From contig CAYWTB010000048.1 of NCBI GenBank assembly GCA_964461135.1, forward strand, positions 1 through 33,066: 33,066 nt of DNA, read 5' to 3'. A program made the position numbers and the translations under genes. The DNA is from RQOF01 sp964461135. Its GTDB lineage: Bacteria; Calditrichota; Calditrichia; RBG-13-44-9. Under the pieces are notes generated by a model. The model saw nothing but the letters and a program-made list of their open reading frames with translations. It did not search any database and had not been told where the DNA came from. This document shows positions 1 to 8,703 of the stretch, piece by piece (positions within the stretch are counted from its first letter, which is position 1; each line of letters starts with the position of its first letter).

Positions 1-307
1 CATCGATCAGTTTAATATCATTCTTCCTGAGTTGATTCAGCACGAAATCAATATTATTAACACAAACCGCAATATGATGCAGGCCCGGTCCTTTCTTTTC
101 CAGAAATTTGGCAACAGGAGATTCATGGTCGGTCGGTTCCAGAAACTCCAGGCTGGATTCGCCCAGCCGGAAAGCAGCTACTCTTACTTTCTGTTCACTC
201 ACTTCTTCCTCATAAAGCGGCTTCAACTGAAAGATCTTCTCAAAAAATGTTTTAACCTCTTCAACAGAATGTACGGCAATTCCAACATGATCTATTTTTT
301 TGAGCAT
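1..307 (-). CDS. mce: methylmalonyl-CoA epimerase, 3' end beyond window
   Basis: The visible 102 residues read as the N-terminal half of a glyoxalase/VOC-fold methylmalonyl-CoA epimerase, which interconverts (2S)- and (2R)-methylmalonyl-CoA in propionate and branched-chain metabolism. The start MLKKIDHVGIAV carries the typical first metal-ligand His, and the second repeat starts at GPGLHHIAVCVNNID. An upstream in-frame ATG at 322 exists, but a GGAG at 317-320 lies nine bases before the ATG at 307 and the family normally begins with this sequence, so 307 is preferred. It follows guaB after about 18 bases and is probably co-transcribed with it. The C-terminal half, including the last metal ligand, is outside the window. 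Confidence 0.85.
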   Translation of the reverse strand, partial: MLKKIDHVGIAVHSVEEVKTFFEKIFQLKPLYEEEVSEQKVRVAAFRLGESSLEFLEPTDHESPVAKFLEKKGPGLHHIAVCVNNIDFVLNQLRKNDIKLID

Positions 308-325
308 TTCAGGCGTCTCCATGGC

Positions 326-1786
326 TTATCTCATGCGGTAATTAGGTGATTCTTTAGTAATTTCCACATCATGTGGATGACTTTCGCGAAGACCTGCAAT
401 ACTGATACGTACAAATTGAGCCCTGGTCTTTAATTCATCGATATTCTTACAGCCGGTATAGCCCATCGCAGAACGAAGTCCGCCCACCATATGGAAAACC
501 GTATCACTCAGCGGGCCGCGATAGGGAACCCGCCCCTCAATACCTTCAGGCACAAATTTTTCTTGCTCAGATACCTGGTCCTGAAAATAACGGTCTTTAC
601 TTCCCTGCATCATGGCACCCAGTGAACCCATTCCCCGGATCTGTTTATACTGACGGCCATCCCACAGTATGGTTTCACCCGGACTTTCGCTGGTGCCAGC
701 AAACAGGCTGCCGATCATAATGGAATCCGACCCGGCAGCAATGGCTTTTGGGATATCTCCGGTAAATTTGATACCCCCGTCGGAAATGAGCGGAATCCCA
801 CTGCCATTGAGTGCCTGTGCGACGTCCATAATGGCCGATATCTGCGGAACACCCACACCGGTTACCACACGTGTGGTACAAATCGATCCCGGACCGATCC
901 CAACCTTGACTCCATCCACACCATATTTCACTAAAGCCCTGGCAGCGTCCTGTGTTCCAATATTGCCGGCAATCAGGCTGACGTCCGGAAAATCTTTCTT
1001 AAATTGTTTAATGGTATCCAGGACGCGTTGTGAATGCCCATGAGCCGTATCAATAACGATGACATCCGCACTGGATTTAACCAGGTATTCAGCCCGTTCA
1101 AGCGCTTTTTCACCCACTCCGATGGCAGCACCAACCCGCAACCGGCCGTGTTTATCCTTACAGGCATTGGGAAAGTTGGCTTTTTTCTGAATATCCTTAA
1201 CGGTAATTAAACCTTTTAAATCCCCTTTTTTATCGACTACAAGCAGCTTCTCGATGCGATGTTTCTGCAAAATTATTTTAGCTTCCTCCAAAGTGGTACC
1301 TTCAGAAGCGGTAATGAGATTCTTGCTGGTCATCAGATCAGATATGGGACGGTCCAGATTGTCCGCAAAACGAAGGTCCCGGTTGGTGATTATACCCACC
1401 AGTTTCGTACCCTTTACCAGAGGTATGCCGGATATATGATAATGTTGCATCACCTGCAGGGCTTCCCGGATGGGTTGTTCGGGCGATAAGGTGATGGGAG
1501 CCATGATCATACCGCTTTCTGATCGCTTGACACGGTCTACCTGTGCAGCCTGTGTGGCTGGTGTCATATTTTTATGAATAATCCCAATACCGCCTTCCCT
1601 GGCCAATGCAATAGCCAATTCAGAATCGGTGACGGTATCCATGGCTGCCGATACTATGGGTATATTCAAAGTAATTTGCCTGGTCAATCTGGTGGTCACG
1701 TCCGCCTCCGATGGTACAATCTTAGAATGAGCCGGTACCAACAGTACGTCATCAAAGGTCAGCGCTTCCGATAATATTTTCACCAT
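326..1786 (-). CDS. guaB: inosine-5'-monophosphate dehydrogenase
   Basis: IMP dehydrogenase oxidises IMP to XMP with NAD+, the committed step of GMP synthesis in the cytosol. The 486 residues match the usual bacterial length. The sequence starts with the ALTFDDVLLVPA motif. A Bateman module of two CBS domains lies at about 93-205. The catalytic loop GPGSICTTR puts the nucleophilic Cys at 303, and the flap Arg-Tyr pair is in EGRVPYRG near the C-terminus. The ATG at 1786 has an AGGGGGA Shine-Dalgarno sequence five bases upstream. The methylmalonyl-CoA epimerase gene follows at once. Upstream is a 246-base region shared with a divergent HAD gene; I see no recognisable riboswitch there. Confidence 0.97.
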   Translation of the reverse strand: MVKILSEALTFDDVLLVPAHSKIVPSEADVTTRLTRQITLNIPIVSAAMDTVTDSELAIALAREGGIGIIHKNMTPATQAAQVDRVKRSESGMIMAPITLSPEQPIREALQVMQHYHISGIPLVKGTKLVGIITNRDLRFADNLDRPISDLMTSKNLITASEGTTLEEAKIILQKHRIEKLLVVDKKGDLKGLITVKDIQKKANFPNACKDKHGRLRVGAAIGVGEKALERAEYLVKSSADVIVIDTAHGHSQRVLDTIKQFKKDFPDVSLIAGNIGTQDAARALVKYGVDGVKVGIGPGSICTTRVVTGVGVPQISAIMDVAQALNGSGIPLISDGGIKFTGDIPKAIAAGSDSIMIGSLFAGTSESPGETILWDGRQYKQIRGMGSLGAMMQGSKDRYFQDQVSEQEKFVPEGIEGRVPYRGPLSDTVFHMVGGLRSAMGYTGCKNIDELKTRAQFVRISIAGLRESHPHDVEITKESPNYRMR

Positions 1787-2032
1787 GACATTCCCCCTGC
1801 TACATTTTGGCCGACAATATTAACGGAAATACCAACAAACGCAAGCAGAAATTTAAATATTATTCCAACATTCTGATGCAATGCATTATTACCAATCGTG
1901 AAATCAGGGGAAATCCTTCGGGTCCAGTAAGCAATGGTCAGTAATAACTTCTGCTATTTAGGCTTTAAAAAATTATTTTTACAATGATTTACCATTCCCG
2001 GAGTACTAATTTAGAAGAAGTGAGGAGAACGC

Positions 2033-2635
2033 ATGATTAAACACGTGATATTCGACCTGGGAAATGTTCTGATTAATATTCACCCCCGGCAGGTTATTGA
2101 GGAATTTGCGGATAGATGTCAGCTAAGTATGGAAAATGTCCGTGAATTTTACCTGTCCTATCTGCACCTGGATTTTATGAAAGGCCGACATTCACCACCG
2201 AATTTCTATCGGATGATGATGGATAAATATCCCTGCAGTTTGTCTTTACCCGAATTCAGAAAAATATGGAATAAGGTTATCGGTAAACCCAAAGATGGTA
2301 TATCAGAAATTATTACCAGCCTGAAGGGACGGTTTATACTGTCTGTATGCTCGAACACCGATGCCTGGCACTGGCAGAAAGTCATGGATGAAATTGAGTT
2401 TATGACAGCCTTTACGCATTATTTTTTATCGTTCCGCTTAAATCACAACAAACCGCATCCCGCTGTTTATGAGACCATGTTGAAAACTCTGCAGGCTGAG
2501 GGACATGAATGTTTTTTTATTGATGATACGGCGGAAAATATAGACTCTGCCATGATTTTTGGTATACGTGGCGTGGTGGCGGACAATGCGGATTCTATCC
2601 GCATGGCATTAAAAGCAAACAAAATCCTTCGCTGA
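2033..2635 (+). CDS. HAD-family phosphatase, YihX-like subfamily IA
   Basis: A 200-residue haloacid dehalogenase-type hydrolase, probably a small-molecule phosphatase. Motif I is VIFDLGNVL with the nucleophile at Asp8. The usual second Asp is Gly, as in the FDLGNVI group that includes the E. coli glucose-1-phosphate phosphatase YihX. Motif II is the SN of SVCSNTDAW, motif III the Lys of NHNKPHPAVYE, and motif IV the FIDDTAENI acidic pair. The segment between motifs I and II is helical, as expected for the C1 cap. AGGAG lies five bases before the ATG. It is one of only three plus-strand genes, divergent from guaB and ending 6 bases from the stop of the convergent metallopeptidase gene. The substrate cannot be told from sequence. 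Confidence 0.88.
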   Translation: MIKHVIFDLGNVLINIHPRQVIEEFADRCQLSMENVREFYLSYLHLDFMKGRHSPPNFYRMMMDKYPCSLSLPEFRKIWNKVIGKPKDGISEIITSLKGRFILSVCSNTDAWHWQKVMDEIEFMTAFTHYFLSFRLNHNKPHPAVYETMLKTLQAEGHECFFIDDTAENIDSAMIFGIRGVVADNADSIRMALKANKILR

Positions 2636-2641
2636 TTCCTA

Positions 2642-4879
2642 TCAGTTCAATATCAGCAATTTCCGGAATGATGATTTTGTAATCTTCCCGGTTATCGCAT
2701 CATGATAAATTAATTGATAAAAATACATCCCGGCCGCTGTTCTTCCCCCATCCCAATGAACTGACTGGTAAGTTAAACCGGATGAAGCGGGAATAACCTG
2801 CTGTGAGAATTCTGTGATTTTCTGGCCCAGAATATCATAAACCAGAACCCGGATTTTTCCCGGGTTTGCTATTTTGAAGACAAAATTAGTACCATTTTGT
2901 TGATTGCCCAAATTATATGATGCAAATGGATTGGGAAAATTATTCAGTACTATTAATGGTTCCGCCCCAGGCTGCGGAGGAGTGGTGGAATCAGAAAAAG
3001 CCAGACCGGTGAAAACTGCCCGTATCATCCAGACACCATTTGCATTTCCACCAGATCCAAAATTGTAATTGGACAGGGGCAACCACTGGTTTCCATCAAC
3101 TTTCAGATAGCTGATGCCCGGCACCACCGTATTGTCATATCCAATACTCATTGTAGTATCATCAATTTGAACCGCCACATATACATACTGATTTTTATTC
3201 AGGCCAAGCAGAGGTGAGGGAAGTTGAATGTTCACCCAGGCATTAGCACTGGCAGGAACCATATCAATGGGAGTAACCAGGTCATTGCCGGGAAGCTGCC
3301 CTGCTCCGCTGTTAAGTATATGTACCTGTACGGAGTTATCATTGGAACCGCTCCAGAAACTGACACTTTCAAGCGCCAGATTGGATTCAGGAACGGCGAA
3401 TCGATTAGCAGGTAAAGCGGGAAGATTTTGTAGTGCAAAGCTTACTTTTATATCCGTTCTATTATCATCGTAAGCAATATCATAATATTGCAGTGAATAT
3501 CTGGCATATGCATAATAGCTGTAAGCCTGTTGCTGTGCCTCAGAAAATAATACAAGCACATAAGCTGAATCTTCTGAGAAAAGTGAGTCGGTGTAATTGT
3601 TCACATCAATTTCGTTAATGGAGTAGACCTCATCCTTTGAGATTATCCAGTAATTGTCAGGAAGAAAGTTTGAGAATGATATCTCCAGGGAATCCTGTCC
3701 TCTGAATCGATGATATTCAACTGAATAGTTTTGAATTATTCCTGAAACAGTCTCCGGGTATTGGGAAACAAGTTTGCTGTAGGATACATGTAATCCCGTT
3801 GCTTCGTAATAAATATAACCGAAACGGTGATCCACAATGCGGTTATTGATCAGATTAGCCAGAATCCAGTATGAAAATATCACATCAAGATTACCGGAAT
3901 TCCCCGACAGGATTACCGAATCATTAAAGCCAGGAATACCGTTTAAGGGATTTTGTGTTAATATTTTAATAAACGCCAGGCCCAGTTGTTCTGCACAATA
4001 GAGTGTCCATAGATTTGCTCTGGCATAATCTTCCACCTGCCCTCCCCAGTTAACGAGGCTTTTATTGGTATCATCCAGATACAGGGAAGGGAAATCCAGT
4101 CCATATCCGCAATAGGTGCCGGCCAGCTCGGAGAGCCCCTCATTTACCCATAATACTTCGCTTTTATCATAATGATAATGTATCAGATGCTGAAATTCAT
4201 GAGCTGTGGTGGAAAGGACTGGTTCGGTTCTGTAGCTATTATTGTAAAAAATACCCGGATATGAATCCAGGTACATTAAATCCATTTTATTGCTGTAGGG
4301 AAGATCAAGCTGATCGGTGGGAGAAAAATATCCGGCAATAAAAGAGCTGTTCTGATCCGGATCAAAATCGTCCAGTATATTCAATACCAGGAAATCAACA
4401 ATTCCATCCCCATCATAATTGGGTGGCTGTCCGAAAAGCATTGTATCGATTTCCACAATTCCTTTGGCAGGATCTATAGAGGTTGGACCGCTGTAATCTT
4501 CCAGGTTTGCCAGCAGAATATTGAGCACATTATCATTTACATACATGCTGTCCCAACTGGCATTGGCCACCCAGATACGCGTAAAGTTTCCCGTTTTTCG
4601 CAACGTAGCGGTAATTGAGTAATGTTGTTGTATCCGAAAGTTATAAGCCCAGAACATTTTCTGTTGTGTCGTCCCTGAATTGAAAGCCGTTATTAGTTCG
4701 GATTGTTTTTGAAGTGCAAGGTATTGCTGCGGACTGAGCTGATTAATCTCGGATTGCACATCCACTTCAGTCATTTGTGGCGTTCCGCAAAGACCTATGG
4801 GCTCTTTTGAAAAGGACAGGGTTTTTGCATAAACTGAATTCAGGCAAAAAAGAAGAACTGAAATCAAGAAGATTCGCAT
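2642..4879 (-). CDS. secreted zinc metallopeptidase with C-terminal T9SS-type sorting domain
   Basis: A 745-residue exported protein. Residues 1-18 form a signal peptide (basic start, hydrophobic core, VYA cleavage motif). A gluzincin-like active site HEFQH at 227-231 is followed by WVNEGLSELA, whose Glu247 or Glu251 is the likely third zinc ligand. The middle is beta-rich, with no family I can name. The last 100 residues start with NNFPNPF and continue with IRVLVYDILGQKI and AAGMYFYQL, the pattern of the Por/type IX secretion C-terminal domain. The expected fate is export by Sec, then transfer across the outer membrane and surface attachment or release. A terminator at 4949-4974 separates it from the upstream PorV-like gene, so it probably has its own promoter. 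The peptidase substrate is unknown. Confidence 0.85.
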   Translation of the reverse strand: MRIFLISVLLFCLNSVYAKTLSFSKEPIGLCGTPQMTEVDVQSEINQLSPQQYLALQKQSELITAFNSGTTQQKMFWAYNFRIQQHYSITATLRKTGNFTRIWVANASWDSMYVNDNVLNILLANLEDYSGPTSIDPAKGIVEIDTMLFGQPPNYDGDGIVDFLVLNILDDFDPDQNSSFIAGYFSPTDQLDLPYSNKMDLMYLDSYPGIFYNNSYRTEPVLSTTAHEFQHLIHYHYDKSEVLWVNEGLSELAGTYCGYGLDFPSLYLDDTNKSLVNWGGQVEDYARANLWTLYCAEQLGLAFIKILTQNPLNGIPGFNDSVILSGNSGNLDVIFSYWILANLINNRIVDHRFGYIYYEATGLHVSYSKLVSQYPETVSGIIQNYSVEYHRFRGQDSLEISFSNFLPDNYWIISKDEVYSINEIDVNNYTDSLFSEDSAYVLVLFSEAQQQAYSYYAYARYSLQYYDIAYDDNRTDIKVSFALQNLPALPANRFAVPESNLALESVSFWSGSNDNSVQVHILNSGAGQLPGNDLVTPIDMVPASANAWVNIQLPSPLLGLNKNQYVYVAVQIDDTTMSIGYDNTVVPGISYLKVDGNQWLPLSNYNFGSGGNANGVWMIRAVFTGLAFSDSTTPPQPGAEPLIVLNNFPNPFASYNLGNQQNGTNFVFKIANPGKIRVLVYDILGQKITEFSQQVIPASSGLTYQSVHWDGGRTAAGMYFYQLIYHDAITGKITKSSFRKLLILN

Positions 4880-4948
4880 GTGTATCTCACTTCTGATTCA
4901 ACAGTCATAATTTTTCCTAAAGAGCACTTTCTGAACAGCATGTATAAT

Positions 4949-4974
4949 AAAAGGGATGATTATACATCCCTTTT
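4949..4974 (-). terminator. Rho-independent terminator after the PorV-like gene
   Basis: A perfect 10-bp inverted repeat, AAAAGGGATG paired with CATCCCTTTT around a six-base loop, lies 49 bases downstream of the PorV-like stop. The distal arm ends in a T run on the minus strand. It would uncouple that gene from the metallopeptidase gene behind it. Confidence 0.8.
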
Positions 4975-5022
4975 AATACTCGAACAAATTTATATTGGCA
5001 ATGCTTAGAAAAGAATGCAAAT

Positions 5023-6018
5023 TTATAAAATTACCAATAGACCCACGCGATGACTGTTACCTAATTCACGGTCATAACTGGTGAAGGCATAGTCAATTCG
5101 GACATGAGGAATCTGCAGACCAATACCGAGGTTCAGGCGCTGAATTTGGTCGATGCCGGTTCGGAGATAAATTAACTGAGAATAGGAATACTCGATGCCC
5201 GCAGCATAGTCAAAGCTGATGGTACCTAGGTTAGCGGTGGCACTTGACCGGCGGTTTTCGGCCCGGAAGATTCCCTCCACTACCGGTGTAAAACTACTTT
5301 TCCAACTTTCTATACCAAGCCTATAACTTCCCCCCAGATGAAGTGAGGGTGCGACCAGTTCTTTTTCACCAGTGTTCCAGGAAATTAGGGTAGTTGTGAT
5401 ATTTTTAAAAGTTGCACCCAGAAGGATATTCGTATCTATGTGCTTTTGGAGCCCAAAATCCAGTCCTATGCCGTTGGCAGAATATTCGGCCAGATCTCTT
5501 CTGATATATTTTACGTTGGCTCCCCAGCTCCAGCTGTTTCTCCATTGTTGAGCCACAGAAAGGGTAAATATATAATCCGAGGAGTTAAAATTGTTAATCC
5601 GGCTCCAATCCAGGTTCCAATCCCCATTCTGGGTAATGATCCGTTGCGCCTGGCGGCTGTCTTTAATGTTATCTATACCCAGACGGATGAGGCTGAGTGC
5701 TATTATGCGGTTTTCATTTTGTCTGATGCCGGTTGCCAGGAAATCATAATTTACAGATGCAATCATCTGCTGGGTATGCATGAAGGAAATCTGGGTATGT
5801 TCCATATTTATCATACCGGCGGGATTATAATAGGATGAAGTAACTCCTCCCCTTATGGCGGTGAACGCCCCACCCATGGCCTGGGCCCTGGCGTCTACTC
5901 CTATTTCCATGAATTCACCAGCATATTTACGGAAGTTCAGGTCGCCGGCGTATAACATTGTTCCACCACCGGCCAGTAAAAATAAAATCATAAATAAGAT
6001 GGTATACCTGATATTCAT
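5023..6018 (-). CDS. PorV/PorQ (UPF0164) family outer-membrane beta-barrel protein
   Basis: A 331-residue exported protein with a signal peptide at about 1-24 (hydrophobic core, LYA cleavage motif). It has the family hallmark near the N-terminus, DARAQAMGGAFTA followed by SSYYNPAG, and then alternating amphipathic strands up to a hydrophobic C-terminal strand. This is the FadL-like barrel family that includes PorV and PorQ, which in Bacteroidetes work with the type IX secretion system as shuttle or attachment-complex proteins. An AGGA lies upstream of the ATG. The gene lies beside a T9SS-domain peptidase, which fits a shared export route, but membership in the PorV group itself, rather than a general UPF0164 protein, is inference. 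Confidence 0.82.
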   Translation of the reverse strand: MNIRYTILFMILFLLAGGGTMLYAGDLNFRKYAGEFMEIGVDARAQAMGGAFTAIRGGVTSSYYNPAGMINMEHTQISFMHTQQMIASVNYDFLATGIRQNENRIIALSLIRLGIDNIKDSRQAQRIITQNGDWNLDWSRINNFNSSDYIFTLSVAQQWRNSWSWGANVKYIRRDLAEYSANGIGLDFGLQKHIDTNILLGATFKNITTTLISWNTGEKELVAPSLHLGGSYRLGIESWKSSFTPVVEGIFRAENRRSSATANLGTISFDYAAGIEYSYSQLIYLRTGIDQIQRLNLGIGLQIPHVRIDYAFTSYDRELGNSHRVGLLVIL

Positions 6019-6091
6019 TATTATTCCTGAAAATATTAATTTTCAACCATTAAGATTATTAAAGGTTTCATTAAATCTGATCATGTATGAT

Positions 6092-6670
6092 TCAAACTGT
6101 AAATAATTCAACCAGGGTTGCGCCGGCCATGCATAATAAAAAATTTTCTACAGCGGGCGGAGAAAATATTTCTACCACACTAAGAAGTATACTAATGAAT
6201 ATGGAATGAATCAACGGAATATTCCAGTACCACCTCAGGAGCAGAATTGAAATAAAAATGAAAATTACCGAGCCGGCTGTTGTTTTTCCCCGGCGTAACT
6301 CGACAAAACCGGCTAAGCGTCCGGAGATGGCAGCCAGGGGGTCTGCAAAAACCGCCACTGATCCCGCAGCTACGAAAGTAGAAAATGGAAAAATTACAAG
6401 AGTCGCGTACAAGCCGGTCCAGAGCGTTGTAGCACCTGCCGGACTTGCTTTCACTTCTGCATCCTTAAGATAATTTCTGAATATCTTGTGAAAAAAGTTT
6501 TTCCAGGGCTTAATATAGTGGCGACTCAGATCAAGAATGATAACCAGAAGAACAAAAATTCCAAGAAAATATACACTGCCTTCCTGGTTGGCCAAACAGA
6601 GAAAAAGGATCCCCGAGATAATGTGAACAGATTTTCGCAGGTAAAAATAGAGGTCCGGTGCCTTTCCCAT
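6092..6670 (-). CDS. CTP-dependent polyprenol/diacylglycerol kinase-like membrane protein
   Basis: An integral membrane protein of 192 residues with about six hydrophobic segments, related to the dolichol kinase / DGK1 / phytol kinase (VTE5/VTE6) group. The signatures are LRKSVHIISG near the N-terminus (Arg12, Lys13, His16) and ADPLAAISGR followed by RRGKTTAGS at about 109-134. In characterised members these regions serve CTP-dependent phosphorylation of a long-chain lipid alcohol. The open frame reaches a TTG at 6730 inside rpe, but an ATG at 6670 lies 20 bases after the rpe stop, puts the conserved HIS motif at the expected distance from the N-terminus and is preferred; its Shine-Dalgarno (GGTGA) is weak. 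It is last in the dnaE-dtd-PASTA-rpe run. The lipid substrate is not known. Confidence 0.75.
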   Translation of the reverse strand: MGKAPDLYFYLRKSVHIISGILFLCLANQEGSVYFLGIFVLLVIILDLSRHYIKPWKNFFHKIFRNYLKDAEVKASPAGATTLWTGLYATLVIFPFSTFVAAGSVAVFADPLAAISGRLAGFVELRRGKTTAGSVIFIFISILLLRWYWNIPLIHSIFISILLSVVEIFSPPAVENFLLCMAGATLVELFTV

Positions 6671-6689
6671 AAATGAATCACCAGGTTGA

Positions 6690-7397
6690 TCAAACTTCCA
6701 GAGAGGTCTGATGCGTCCTGGCATCCTCAATAGATTTGATTAGATTATGAATAGCGGCGGGGCGGTCTTTTTCATAAAAGATGGCGCTGCCGGACACGAA
6801 AAATCTGGCACCGGATTCATACATTTTTCCAGCATTTTCCACATTAATACCTCCATCCACCTCTATGTGAAACCGGGCACCTTCCTGCTTTCTCATGTGT
6901 TCCAGTTGTTTAACTTTTCCCAGGCTTGCTTCAATAAATTCCTGGCCGCTAAACCCCGGATTTACACTCATAATAAGTACAAGATCAATATCAGAAAAAA
7001 CCCAGCGCAAGGTGTCCAGAGAAGTAGAAGGATTAAGACTGACCCCGGCCTTGACTCCGCGCTTCTTTATATGATTTACCTCATGGTGCAGATGGATAAC
7101 AGCTTCCTGATGAATGGTCAGGATGTCCGCTCCGGCATCGGCAAATGACGGAATCATCTCCGGAGCATTACTGATCATAAGATGTACATCCAGCTTAAAG
7201 CGGGTATGTTTCTTTAGGGATTTAACAATATCCGGCCCCATGGTCAGATTGGGAACGAAATGGCCATCCATAATATCCACATGTAAATATTCAATTTCGG
7301 GGATATCCACTGTTTGGGCTTCCTCAACCAGCCGTCCCAGATCCCCGCCCAGAATAGATGGAAGGATATGATAATTTTTCTTATTGTGTATCTCCAT
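6690..7397 (-). CDS. rpe: ribulose-phosphate 3-epimerase
   Basis: This cytosolic TIM-barrel enzyme interconverts ribulose 5-phosphate and xylulose 5-phosphate in the pentose phosphate pathway. The 235 residues show LPSILGGDLGRL, HVDIMDGHFVPNLTMGP (metal ligand His39 and acid/base Asp41), DVHLMI (His72), SVNPGFSGQEFI (phosphate loop region) and EVDGGI (Asp181). A longer frame opens at 7499 inside the PASTA gene, but the ATG at 7397 follows that gene's TGA by one base and has GGAG seven bases upstream, so translation is probably coupled. Family length supports this shorter start. Confidence 0.95.
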   Translation of the reverse strand: MEIHNKKNYHILPSILGGDLGRLVEEAQTVDIPEIEYLHVDIMDGHFVPNLTMGPDIVKSLKKHTRFKLDVHLMISNAPEMIPSFADAGADILTIHQEAVIHLHHEVNHIKKRGVKAGVSLNPSTSLDTLRWVFSDIDLVLIMSVNPGFSGQEFIEASLGKVKQLEHMRKQEGARFHIEVDGGINVENAGKMYESGARFFVSGSAIFYEKDRPAAIHNLIKSIEDARTHQTSLEV

Positions 7398-7398
7398 T

Positions 7399-8211
7399 TC
7401 AAGGCTCCGTTTGATGCATGGTACTGTCTTCTTTGGTTTCTTCAGGTGGTGGTTGATCCGTAGAGACAATAAGGTCAATGGAATCGACTTTGGCAGCACT
7501 GGTACCGGCAGAAATTGACTGATTCAGAATGGTGCCGGGCACAAGTTTGGGACGATAAGCGTATTTAACACGCCCAACGGGTACCCCAAGGTTTTCCAGT
7601 TCTTTCTCTCCGGTCTCCAGACTCTTGCCAACCAGGTTGGGAATTTCCAGGGAGGTTGGCGCCGGACCAAGGCTTACTGTAATGTTTACCTTCTGATTTT
7701 TTTGTACCTCTTCTCCGGAGGGAAATGATTGATTTATTACTACTCCGCGGGGATAAAAATCTGAAAACTCATAAAAAACCTGATTTAAAGTAAGACCCAG
7801 TTCTTTCAGTCGAAAATCCGCATCCTGTGGAGTAAGGCTGATTAGTTGCGGCATATATCGGGGTTTCTCTCCTATACTGACAATTAGATATACCCTGCGT
7901 CCCTCCTTTACCCTGGAAAATGGAAGGGGATTCTGCTGAATAACTGAACCGGGCGGAAATTGTTCATCGTAAACGGAATCCTGAATCAAGGGATCGAATC
8001 CCCCTTCTTCCAATACCTCAACAGCCTCTGCCACCGGTTTGTCTGTTACATCGGGAAGTTCCACCGCTTCGCCGTGTTTTGTGTACCAGGGCATCACGAT
8101 AAAGTCCATCAATACTGAAAATATGATCAGCCCCAGGAGGCCCAGTGCTAATATTCCGAAAACTTTTTTATTGAATATTTTCTGCCAGAATGTCTGTTGA
8201 TCTCCATTCAT
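7399..8211 (-). CDS. single-pass membrane protein with three PASTA domains
   Basis: A 270-residue protein with one transmembrane segment at about 17-39 and an exported part made of three PASTA repeats at about 50-114, 118-182 and 188-251, each with the ELPDV / IPNLVG-type start and a VSxG-type end. A Pro/Glu-rich tail follows. PASTA modules bind peptidoglycan or muropeptides in Ser/Thr kinases and penicillin-binding proteins. Here no kinase or transpeptidase domain is attached, so a cell-wall-sensing or scaffold role is only inferred. The ATG at 8211 has GAGG six bases upstream and lies 16 bases after the dtd stop; the frame extends into dtd but that part looks non-coding. It sits between dtd and rpe. 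Confidence 0.88.
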   Translation of the reverse strand: MNGDQQTFWQKIFNKKVFGILALGLLGLIIFSVLMDFIVMPWYTKHGEAVELPDVTDKPVAEAVEVLEEGGFDPLIQDSVYDEQFPPGSVIQQNPLPFSRVKEGRRVYLIVSIGEKPRYMPQLISLTPQDADFRLKELGLTLNQVFYEFSDFYPRGVVINQSFPSGEEVQKNQKVNITVSLGPAPTSLEIPNLVGKSLETGEKELENLGVPVGRVKYAYRPKLVPGTILNQSISAGTSAAKVDSIDLIVSTDQPPPEETKEDSTMHQTEP

Positions 8212-8227
8212 ACTTTGCCTCAAATAA

Positions 8228-8689
8228 TTAGTCACGCGGTTTATGTCTGTCTTCACTGTCCAAAATGATGGTAACTGGTCCATGATTATGAATATGGACC
8301 ATCATCAGGGCACCAAAAATACCTTTTGCAACTTTGATGTCTTCCTTTTCCAGTACCTGCAAAAAATACTGGTACAGAGGATCGGCTTTTTCAGGAAGAG
8401 CCGCTTCTATAAAACTGGGCCGGCGACCTTTACGTGTATTGGCATACAGAGTAAACTGAGATATGGCCAATATTTCACCCGATATTTCTTTCAGGCTTAG
8501 ATTCATCTTATCCTGCTGGTCCGAAAAAATTCGCAGATTAATTATTTTTTTAGCCAAATATTCCGCATCTGCCTCATCATCCTGATGATTAATCCCAAGC
8601 AGCACTACCAAGCCTTTATTTATCCGGCCTACGGTATTACCCTCAACCTCAACTGCTGCATGAGTAACTCTCTGAACCACTGCGCGCAT
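8228..8689 (-). CDS. dtd: D-aminoacyl-tRNA deacylase
   Basis: DTD hydrolyses D-amino acids, and mischarged glycine, from tRNA in the cytosol. The 153 residues match the usual length of about 145-150. Visible motifs are MRAVVQRV at the N-terminus, the SQFTLY active-site motif, RKGRRPSF and the cross-subunit NHGPVT motif with its Gly-cisPro pair. It begins 14 bases after the dnaE stop and has no strong Shine-Dalgarno, so coupling to dnaE is likely. A proofreading enzyme next to the replicative polymerase is probably only housekeeping clustering. Confidence 0.96.
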   Translation of the reverse strand: MRAVVQRVTHAAVEVEGNTVGRINKGLVVLLGINHQDDEADAEYLAKKIINLRIFSDQQDKMNLSLKEISGEILAISQFTLYANTRKGRRPSFIEAALPEKADPLYQYFLQVLEKEDIKVAKGIFGALMMVHIHNHGPVTIILDSEDRHKPRD

Positions 8690-8703
8690 CTGTCAAAACC
8701 ATC

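Noticed and set aside
32..349. Plus-strand frame of 105 residues
   Set aside because: It is antisense to the methylmalonyl-CoA epimerase, whose minus-strand reading has clear family motifs.
669..1043. Plus-strand frame of 124 residues inside guaB
   Set aside because: It lies opposite the conserved catalytic region of IMP dehydrogenase and has no family pattern.
1787..2032. Possible purine riboswitch or other RNA element upstream of guaB
   Set aside because: No conserved junction sequence or stable stem set could be found by eye.
2632..2645. Small hairpin CTGAT/ATCAG at the convergent stops of the HAD and peptidase genes
   Set aside because: Only five base pairs with no T run on either side; too weak to call a terminator.
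5440..5838. Plus-strand frame of 132 residues opposite the PorV-like gene
   Set aside because: No domain pattern and no ribosome binding site; the minus strand encodes a recognisable barrel.
6747..7148. Plus-strand frame of 133 residues opposite rpe
   Set aside because: Shadow of a gene with all catalytic motifs on the minus strand.
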